Shown here: piece after piece, positions 5,617-12,614 of the stretch
How the letters are laid out: each line of letters starts with the position of its first letter
How positions within the stretch are numbered: the stretch's first letter is position 1
Source: Euperipatoides rowelli
Taxonomy: Eukaryota; Onychophora; Udeonychophora; Euonychophora; Peripatopsidae
Reading direction: 5' to 3' (one strand)
NCBI GenBank assembly: GCA_003024985.2
Contig: PXIH01S0138437.1
DNA length: 12,614 nucleotides
The notes under the pieces: model-generated
The model's database searches: none
What the model was told of the DNA's origin: nothing
Seen by the model: the letters and a program-made list of their open reading frames with translations, nothing else
Program-made: the position numbers and the translations under genes

Positions 5617-7603
5617 TTTAAAAAAGTGTAAATAATGTTGTTGTTTTAAAGGGGTACAAACCAGGTCAAAAGATCTTTTTCTAGCAGTTGAAAACACAAT
5701 TTTAAATAATATGAGGGGGGGGGGGGGAAGAACAATAAGTCCAAATTTTTAAAAACAAAAAAAATTTAATTCTTGCAATATAATACAAAGCTTATGACAT
5801 TACCAAACTGTTGAATATTTTTATTATATATATAAATAAAGAACATTTGATGTAATTTTAAAAATTACAATATGCTCATATAAAAATTTCACATGAACTA
5901 CAATATAGACTATAATGCATAGAGGTGGCGATTCTAGTTAACATGTTTGTTGTAATTTCAGAAATTACAAAGTAAACCATACAATTTCACTTGATACATT
6001 ATTACTATAATCTCTAAATCATTCTAAATTTTATTCAGATTTATTAGTGATGAACATGTATATCAAGTTTGTGAAAAGCATTTGCGATACAGCAAATTAA
6101 CTAGTTTTACACATTAAATTCATTACATTCACAAGCCTAAATATATGAGCAACTTATTAATGACCCGTTGTTAGAGTTGGCGTACTAAAAAGTGTAAAGT
6201 GGCATTGATAAAAAAACTAACGCTTTCCACTATTTTTCCATTCACTCTAATTTAAATAGACATTATGTTGAAGCTTTAAACAAGATTGCTTGTTTTCTTC
6301 AATTTATGTCCTTGTATGTCAAAGTAATATTTGCAAATTCACAAACGAAATATCGGTAAATATATCTTTATTAGATGTTTATTGAATAGAGGTTACTAAT
6401 TGAAGATCTATTCAATATATATTTTACACTGTTTTAAAATGAAACATATTTTATAAAGATATCTCAATATTTAATAATTTGAGTAAGTTGCTAGACAAAG
6501 TGATGGCAATATTTACAATTTATTATTAAATACGGCTGAAATCGACAGGAAATAAAAACCTGATTTTTTTTTACTAACATTTCAATATAGTTTACACAAA
6601 AATAATATCAAAGGCTCGGTCCACAAGATAGAAATATTTTAATATTTAAGAAATGTTATGGTAATTACTTAAATGAAACTAAAACGATAATTTTTTATAT
6701 AAAAAATAAATTAGCTTAATCAAAAAGATCGCCACATAGACATTTAATTAACTTAATTAGCGAAGAAAATAATCTCAATTCTGAAAAATTTCATCTCAAG
6801 TTGTAACGAGTTGTAATAATCACTACCGTTCTAAACATTTTATGTCATACTTAAGATTCATTGTAATCGCACTAACCATTACTCTATGGTTGGGATTTAT
6901 TCAATCCTAATATTCATGTTTCTTCCAATGTATTATGAATGCATATTTCAACTTCAATGATTGGTGTGTATTTTTGTAAAAAAAAAAACTGCTTTTAAAG
7001 TAATCAATTTGTTATAATCAATCTAAAAAGGGATCAAAATTCTACTTATATACCATTATTTACCAAAATTTAAAACTAACTAGTGACTCCAGGTCTATAT
7101 TTTGGCCAGGAAAATCACATGTGGATTTCAGTAAGAGGTTGTCAGATGAGCCGTAAAATTTACTAACCAACCAGATTTTAGATCGGTTCATTAGCGTAAT
7201 GAATTTAGTAATTGTTAAATGATGGGTTTGTTTGTGGACAAAAACAAAAATTTTGTACCATATAAAAAGTAAATCTAAATAAAACTAAATCTGGCTTATT
7301 ATTATCCCTAGCCCCTGAAGGACATGGACAGCCTTAAATAAGCTGTTTAATTAAAGCGATTAACGTGAAATAATAATAATAATGACTAAGAAACATATTT
7401 TCTTAGCTGATACCACTCTTAGAAGAAAGATTCTCCACGGTAGGCAATCAAACCGCCAAAGATACAAATTCAGGTCTTTTTAAATCATTCAAACTCATCC
7501 ACCGAAGCCATCACCTTGAAGATAACATAGCAAGAAAAAAGAAAAAAAACTAAGCCGAAAACTGATGTCTTATCAATCTTGAATGCTCGCAGCGATCAAA
7601 GCA
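5617..7603. other. AT-rich non-coding stretch with short palindromes
   Basis: I see no open frame of coding character on either strand. It holds a 13-base G tract (5715-5727) and two related palindromes: TGTAATTTT with its complement (5851-5869) and TTGTAATTTC with its complement (5950-5970), centred exactly 100 bp apart. There is also a hairpin of CTAAGAAA with TTTCTTAG at about 7385-7405. Confidence 0.6.
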
Positions 7604-7669
7604 AAACTGATTTAGAAACACAAACTAAGTCAGACTCATTCCACACAACTTAGACGAATTGACTAAATA
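7604..7669 (+). repeat. second copy of the 66-bp exact direct repeat
   Basis: It is identical to 5521-5586, offset by 2083 bp. The flanks differ on both sides: the first copy is followed by the hairpin, this one by AT-rich DNA. Perfect identity in non-coding DNA suggests a recent event or a dispersed family. Confidence 0.95.
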
Positions 7670-7979
7670 AAATTAAAATGTATACATTTACATAATACTA
7701 ACAAAAATGAGATGATCATACTGGATCATGAATAACTTTTAAAACCTTGAAGCACAAGGGACCTGAAAAACCTTTTCCGGTGAAAAATGTGATAGAAAAG
7801 ATCATGCTTCAACTACGAAAGCATAAGTGGGATCACATTGTAATAACCAAATATTTCAATTTTTTTATTAAAAAAATTAATTAGACTTTCAGTCTAATTT
7901 TGTAAGTTGATTTTCAATAAAAAAACTAAAAATTAATATATCCAAGTTGATAAATAAAATAATTAGCGTCCAATCTTTG
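7670..7979. other. AT-rich non-coding stretch
   Basis: No coding frame or clear repeat is visible. There is a short inverted pair, TTAGACT / AGTCTAA, near 7880-7897. Confidence 0.5.
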
Positions 7980-8240
7980 TGGCTCAGAACATAGCAATAC
8001 GGACTGAAAAACTGAGGACGAAGACATAACTGAGACATTCCAGGTTCGTATCTCAGTCAAGGCAGTTTATGGAAAGGTTTTTTTCCTGGCTTCAACATCT
8101 TGCCAGGGTTTTTTTTAACCCTTTACGCTGCCTCCACGAAAGAACCTTTGAGAGATATTATAGTAATAGTGTAAAGATAAATGTACTCATGTGCATCCAC
8201 TAACCAAAAAAGAATACATCTCTTCTCTTGGAGAGGAGTT
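7980..8240 (+). mobile_element. probable tRNA-derived SINE, end uncertain
   Basis: An A-box-like TGGCTCAGAAC is at 7980-7990 and a B-box-like GGTTCGTATCT at 8043-8053 (one base off the usual GGTTCGA core), as in a pol III promoter. The B box sits in a hairpin, ACTGAGA (8029-8035) with TCTCAGT (8051-8057). The body then has CCTGGC (8085-8090) pairing with GCCAGG (8102-8107), flanked by T-runs. I found no convincing target-site duplication, so limits are approximate. The A-to-B spacing of 63 nt is longer than in a normal tRNA, so this is not a tRNA gene. Confidence 0.45.
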
Positions 8241-9357
8241 TTATTTTAAATTAAAAAATAAATAATAATATTTAGTGTTTTCCAAAAGAAGTTTGGAAAT
8301 TGAAAATGTTTTTATTATTTTTTAATGCAAATATAAACATTAAAACTTTTAAAAGTTTTATTTTCAACCTACTTGTGTTTGTTTCTAGCTGTTTCTACAA
8401 AAACGCTGACAAATAAAAAATATATAGCTTCCAAATTATTTAGTGATAGTGTACTGATCTACAATCCGATTGGTTCTTGAAGGATTTAACATATAACAGC
8501 TCGAACTGTCGACGCAATACTTATATGATATACAGTGAGATTTTAATCTTTGGCTAAATTAATGTCATCGGTAAGTTCTTATTTTTTTGTAAACTTAGTA
8601 CAAACTTTTGAATGTTTTAGATAAAATATTCCAATTTGATTAATTAAGCAAATATTTTTAGGTAAAACTAAACATAAATAAATTTAAAAAAAAATCATAT
8701 AAAAAATATTCATAAACCACTTGAAAATTTTACTGAATATGCTCGATTCATTAAACACTGTTCATCGTATTTCTAAACATTTAGTATAATGCTTCATTTC
8801 ATTGAATAGCAACGATAACATGGTGCGGCAAAAACAGAATTGACTACATTTGACACCATTCCATATTAGCTGGAATTTCACGTGTCAACTGTCAACATTT
8901 GTCCTTGTAGCAGATGAACTCTGTATGGGATGTTATATTTCCTGTAGAATACCAAATACATTTGGTATTTTTAGGACACAAAATAACCTAAAATGATAGA
9001 ATGCATATAAATCCACAACCAAAGTATTCATTCAACTCCTGAATTCAACACTGGACTAGAATGAACAATCAAATAATTACATTCTCAAATCACTCGTATA
9101 TCATGACTGCACCTAAATGGAAATATAATCACAGTTGTTCTTTATCACCCAAAATAAATTGCGGAGCTAGTCAATTTTAATTGTATCATTGCTATTTTGA
9201 TTTTTTTAGTAATAAAAGTTGTATTAAAAAACAAAAAATGGAGGTATTTTTTAAAAAAAATTGATATAAGATTTTATAAATATTTATCTTCTTTGTCGAT
9301 AATTTATCTTATCTCTTTTTTAATTCCTTTGTTGAGTGCATGTTTTCTGGTATAATT
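8241..9357. other. non-coding stretch with a possible plus-strand first exon and palindromes
   Basis: It contains a perfect 20-bp palindrome (8341-8360) and a 10-bp-arm hairpin, AATACCAAAT / ATTTGGTATT (8948-8969). A candidate gene start is at 8562, described separately. No long open frame is present. Confidence 0.5.
8466..8576 (+). promoter_or_regulatory. possible promoter and first exon (ATG TCA TCG | GTAAGT)
   Basis: An inverted CCAAT box (GATTGG, about 8468-8473) is followed by ACAGTGAG (initiator-like, about 8532-8539), and then ATG at 8562-8564. Two codons later comes a perfect donor extension, GTAAGT, at 8571-8576, then a T-rich start of the would-be intron. The arrangement resembles a short first coding exon. 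I could not find a matching downstream plus-strand exon in the window, so this may be chance. Confidence 0.2.
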
Positions 9358-9667
9358 AAAATTGGACAAGTCGAGGTGCGGTGATCCAGTCGGGAGCATC
9401 TCTTGACATATTATAGTCTCGAGGATAGGTTCAATCCTCGGTGGGGGGGGTACTAGTACATTTCCGCTTATTTCCGGGTCTGGGTGAAAGGTGTTTTTTT
9501 TTTTTCATGCAAGTGATCATTAATATCCCAAATGCATGGAAATTTGCTGCTGTAGCCTGGGTCTTAATATGGTTAAAGCTGGAGGTGGGAACACGACACT
9601 TATTAAGAACCAGTAAAGCTATGGTTTTCCCCGTTAGGGGAAACTTTCAAAAAAAAAAATTGGACAA
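9358..9667 (+). mobile_element. tRNA-derived SINE with target-site duplication
   Basis: The 12-mer AAAATTGGACAA occurs at 9358-9369 and again at 9656-9667, flanking a 286-bp body. The body starts with a tRNA-like head: A box TGATCCAGTCGG (9382-9393) and an exact B box GGTTCAATCC (9428-9437), spaced 46 nt. Near the 3' end TTTCCCC (9626-9632) pairs with GGGGAAA (9637-9643), followed by an A tract (9649-9659). The head, tail and duplication together define a pol III-driven, LINE-mobilised insertion. The A tract partly overlaps the duplication, so its exact length is uncertain by a few bases. A 77-codon plus-strand ORF crossing it is not a gene. Confidence 0.85.
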
Positions 9668-10632
9668 AACATGAAACATATTATCTTTAGAATTAATTCA
9701 AATCAAATTAATAAATTCAATAAACTCCAAACCATCTTGCATTGAGAATTTTTAAAATTGATTAGATGATAAAACGGAGCTAAGTGATGCTTAAACAAAT
9801 AAAAAAATATGTTTGGAAGAAATGAATATTATATTAAAATATAATTTGAATAAATATAAAGTAACATTTTTTTTCTCTCGACTGTACAATTTTGTTTTTG
9901 AATATTTGATTCTTTTTTCAAATGAACCCCCACCCCACATCGTTGCAGATCCATATTTAGTTTTGAAAAAAGTGGCAACCATAGAATAGACAAATGTTGA
10001 AGAGCTTACTAACACGCTCAATCTTAAGAGTAAATGACACGTTGTTTTAAAACTAATCTGTTCTTATATTAAAATCGATTTCGTTAAGGCAATAGAATTG
10101 TACAAACTTAATCACTCCAACACATGTTTCGAGTCACATAGGGTCTAATAAAAATTACAATTTTATAAAATTAACAACTAAGCACAGTAAAAAAAACAAT
10201 AATAAATTATAGAGTTTATCTTTTTTTTTGCTTGGTTCCCATGAAGAAGAAAAAAACATGAGAAATCACTCGCATCGTGTTTTTCTCCTTCCATCACACT
10301 TAGACACTTCTGAACCAATTAAACCAACCGTGGCATGATGCTAACTGGTTAGTATAATAATTAAATTTCTACACTCATCTGTCTGTATGACTCTTTAAGA
10401 GCCTTAATTTGAATTACAGTATATTAAGAGTCGATGATATTTTACTGTTTTAAATTTACAATTCATTTTTTGAACCCGTCTTTCTATGCATTGGCCATGG
10501 AAATCATTCCAGAATCTCGATCACCTTTCCTTGAAAACGAAAATAAATTAAAAACAAAATTCACCAATTCATTTTGGATGCTTCTTTTAACATCATTAAT
10601 GAATTAAAATCTTTTAAAAGCAAATTGTAAAC
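9668..10632. other. non-coding stretch, likely including the 3' UTR of the zinc-finger gene
   Basis: No convincing gene is seen. The part next to 10633 would be the 3' untranslated region of the minus-strand zinc-finger gene. I did not find a canonical AATAAA on the minus strand close to its stop. A 76-codon minus-strand ORF (10021-9791) has no recognisable motif and is not called. Confidence 0.5.
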
Positions 10633-12282
10633 TCATGACGTAGGATTATGATTACACTGATAACATTGAAAAGGTTTCTCACTGGGATATGATGCCATCT
10701 GGTGGGAAACATTACTTCTTTGAGAGTGAAATTCGCTGTGGTTAGAATGAAAGGATTTTTCTGTAATTTGGGTTATTTCTTTGCTAACTACAGCATTCTG
10801 CTGGGGATGAGGTGATGTCACAGGTGGAGGTGGGGGAGGAGGAGGCGGAGGAGGAAGGGAAGGAAGAGTCGGGGGAGCAGAAGGATGATGGAAATGATTA
10901 CAAGAGCTTGGCTTTTCACTGGTATATCTCACCTCATGGACAATGACATTGTTCTTTTGATTAGAAGGACAGTGATTGCACCTAAGTGACTCGTCTCTAT
11001 TATGCATCGACAAGTTTTGGGGTATTATATTGCGTATTGTAATATTTTGATGGTGGCAATGATCATTAGAAGAGTTTTCGTTCAACAGGTTTTTATTATG
11101 GCTGTTATGGTTGGTCCTTTGTGAGGGGTTAAATTGACACATGTGACAGTTTAATGGCTTCTCAGCTATATACCTCATTTCATGAACTACCACGTTGCCT
11201 TTTGGTGGTGTCTTATAAATACAATGATCACAGTGGAATGAGCTACTATGGGGATGCATCATCTGATTTGTCATAAAATTATGCATCTGGACAGCCTGAT
11301 AGCTCAGCTGATCGTTGTAAAACGATTTCCCACCCACATTATCACCTAGATGAGACTTTCTATGATTAACAAACATGTCTTTATCGGTCGTTCTGAAGTC
11401 GCAAACTTGACAAGTATACGATGTTTCATTTGAATGGGTCTTGCGATTATGAACAATTAGACCCGCCTTTTGACTGGTTTTAAATTCACAAAGATCACAG
11501 TGGTATGGTTTTTCACCTGTATGTTTCCTTTTATGTACAATTAAATTCCCCTTGTGAGTAGTCTTATAATCGCAAAGATCACACTGAAATGGCTTCATAC
11601 CTGTGTGCACCCGCCCATGAACAACTAAACAAGCTCTTTGGGTAGTTCTATAAGGACACAAATCACAAAGGTACGGCTTGAGGCCGGAATGTTTTCTTTT
11701 ATGAACACCTAAGTTTCCGCGGTGATTAGTCCTATACTCACACAAATCACATTGATAAGGTTTCTGTCCTGTATGCGTTCTTTCATGAATCATCAAAGAT
11801 GCCATCTGAGTGGTTCTATAATCGCAAATGCTGCAGTGAAATGGTTTTATACCACTGTGAATTCTCTTATGGACGATTAAATTACCTTTATAGTTTGTTT
11901 TGTATTCACATCCATCACAGTGGTATGGCTTTTCCCCCGTATGAATCCTCTCATGGACGATTAAACTCGCTTTCTGAGTTGTTTTATAACTACATATACC
12001 ACACTCAAATGATTTTGGACCGTGCGATCTACTGTGTACCATTAAATTAGACTTCTGAGACGTTGCATAATCACATTGATCACAGCGAAATGACTTTTGA
12101 CTAGTATGTGTTCTCTCATGTTCTACGAGACTTGCCTTTGATGAGGAGATAAAACTACAAGTACTACATTGAAATGGTCCATCTTCATTTTGTAGGTTTT
12201 CGTACAAGATGAAATTGTCTTTTGGAATAATCAAGCCTTCCCAAGGATTAGGAAAGAATAATCGTTCACTATTCTGAGTCAT
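10633..12282 (-). CDS. C2H2 zinc-finger protein, ten canonical fingers, single exon
   Basis: It encodes 549 residues and is probably a nuclear, sequence-specific DNA-binding regulator. Canonical Cys2His2 fingers start at residues 39, 67, 94, 122, 150, 178, 206, 234, 262 and 291; the ninth has X4 between its histidines. Most linkers are HTGEKPY-like or HSGxKPF-like. Fingers 3-8 alternate between a TTQxASL type and a KGNL type, suggesting duplication of finger pairs. After residue 311 come decayed fingers: around 351 and 435 the last His is Tyr, one around 379 is degenerate, one around 513 has Ser for Cys, and the final one stops after its second Cys. An 11-proline run is at 477-487. The start is supported by an in-frame TGA 27 nt upstream (12309-12307). 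No stop or frameshift interrupts it. No orthologue is assigned. Confidence 0.93.
   Translation of the reverse strand: MTQNSERLFFPNPWEGLIIPKDNFILYENLQNEDGPFQCSTCSFISSSKASLVEHERTHTSQKSFRCDQCDYATSQKSNLMVHSRSHGPKSFECGICSYKTTQKASLIVHERIHTGEKPYHCDGCEYKTNYKGNLIVHKRIHSGIKPFHCSICDYRTTQMASLMIHERTHTGQKPYQCDLCEYRTNHRGNLGVHKRKHSGLKPYLCDLCPYRTTQRACLVVHGRVHTGMKPFQCDLCDYKTTHKGNLIVHKRKHTGEKPYHCDLCEFKTSQKAGLIVHNRKTHSNETSYTCQVCDFRTTDKDMFVNHRKSHLGDNVGGKSFYNDQLSYQAVQMHNFMTNQMMHPHSSSFHCDHCIYKTPPKGNVVVHEMRYIAEKPLNCHMCQFNPSQRTNHNSHNKNLLNENSSNDHCHHQNITIRNIIPQNLSMHNRDESLRCNHCPSNQKNNVIVHEVRYTSEKPSSCNHFHHPSAPPTLPSLPPPPPPPPPPPVTSPHPQQNAVVSKEITQITEKSFHSNHSEFHSQRSNVSHQMASYPSEKPFQCYQCNHNPTS
10830..10876 (-). repeat. GGA/GGC-type low-complexity tract encoding poly-proline
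   Basis: The plus strand is a purine-rich GGA/GGG run; on the coding strand it gives 11 consecutive prolines plus flanking Pro/Leu/Ser (residues 470-487 of the zinc-finger protein). Length variation between alleles would be expected. Confidence 0.8.
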
Positions 12283-12309
12283 CGTATAATCATGAAAATA
12301 GAATTTTCA

Positions 12310-12614
12310 GAAGCAGCTTTAAAATCACATTAACAATAGCTACGAATGACATTTAACCTTTCTAGTATGCAGGCAGCTTGTGTGTGTGCAACTTCTATGG
12401 TTCATTGCTATTTTAACAAATCACATTTCATTTCCTTGTAAACAGTGCAGTTCCAAATCAAGAAATCCTTTCAAAATAAAATAACACCAAAGCCTCAGTT
12501 GAACAGCATTTTTTCTCATCTTGATTTCCCAATCTGAAAACCTATTAAAAAAAACATTATGTAAGTTGTATAAACGCACAAACATATACTACTGGCTTAT
12601 ATACAGTATATATA
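12310..12614 (-). promoter_or_regulatory. upstream region of the zinc-finger gene with a candidate splice acceptor
   Basis: On the minus strand TTTTTTTTAATAG ends at 12542, and a second AG follows eight bases on (TTTTCAG, 12534), either of which could start a 5' UTR exon. A TATATAAG sequence lies at about 12603-12596 at the edge. The first exon or promoter may be outside the window. No coding frame other than the 32-codon upstream ORF is seen. Confidence 0.35.
12421..12519 (-). other. 32-codon upstream ORF in the probable 5' leader of the zinc-finger gene
   Basis: The ATG at 12519-12517 runs 32 codons to a TGA at 12423-12421, about 138 nt before the zinc-finger ATG. The peptide (MRKNAVQLRLWCYF start) has no known motif. 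If this DNA is in the transcript, the uORF could reduce translation of the main frame. This depends on the unmapped transcript structure. Confidence 0.3.

Noticed and set aside
5715-5727. 13-base G tract
   Set aside because: A mononucleotide run with no associated element; slippage-prone but not informative.
5521-7669. LTR retrotransposon bracketed by the 66-bp repeats
   Set aside because: The repeats are too short for LTRs, do not start TG or end CA, and no gag, pol, primer site or polypurine tract is seen between them.
9382-9437. tRNA gene
   Set aside because: A and B boxes are present, but the T-arm does not pair and the unit carries a SINE body, A tract and target duplication.
9441-9674. 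Plus-strand 77-codon ORF
   Set aside because: It lies across the SINE, including its A tract and target duplication, so it is not a gene.
9791-10021. Minus-strand 76-codon ORF
   Set aside because: No motif, no promoter or splice context, and a Phe/Ile/Lys-rich end typical of AT-rich random sequence.
11799-12050. Plus-strand 83-codon ORF
   Set aside because: Antisense shadow of the zinc-finger coding region; its own internal periodicity comes from the finger repeats.

Overview
The window looks like an AT-rich invertebrate nuclear genome, most likely an arthropod. The reasons are a 61-nt intron with a T-rich acceptor, a TATA plus TCACT initiator arrangement, two tRNA-derived SINE-like elements, decayed mobile DNA, and one long C2H2 zinc-finger gene. 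Nothing bacterial is present. I cannot name the species.

Region 1 (1-2456, minus strand): a decayed block of a Polinton/Maverick-type (adintovirus-like) DNA element. Reading right to left, it holds a broken retroviral-type integrase with a DDE core and a chromodomain-like tail (2456-1452), a broken protein that starts MTHFY (1434-512), a small basic protein broken in its second half (503-126), and the start of a conserved Polinton protein that runs off the left edge (109-1). The gaps between these genes are only 8-17 nt, as in a packed virus-like genome. Six frame changes and a stop inactivate the integrase. A 61-bp exact duplication around a single N at 1345 looks like an assembly join.

Region 2 (2640-4800, minus strand): three more same-strand coding units that I do not recognise. 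They are a short broken gene (2932-2640), a 119-codon intact proline-rich ORF (3422-3063) behind a clear promoter, and a broken proline-rich gene (4601-3762) with its own promoter and a 61-nt intron. They may be accessory genes of the same element, but this is inference.

Region 3 (4954-5616): a run of tandem and direct repeats, including units that carry CCGGAAGT followed by CATCTTGG, ending in a 66-bp sequence and a 16-bp perfect hairpin. The 66-bp sequence recurs exactly 2083 bp downstream at 7604-7669. This repeat zone may be the right border of the element.

Region 4 (5617-10632): mainly non-coding AT-rich DNA. It holds a probable SINE (about 7980-8240), a well-supported SINE with target-site duplication (9358-9667), a possible plus-strand first exon (8562-8570 followed by GTAAGT), and several short palindromes.

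Region 5 (10633-12614, minus strand): an intact C2H2 zinc-finger gene of 549 codons. It has ten canonical fingers followed by decayed fingers and a poly-proline tract. Upstream are an in-frame stop, a 32-codon upstream ORF and a possible 5' UTR splice acceptor. This is the only gene here that is clearly intact and host-like.
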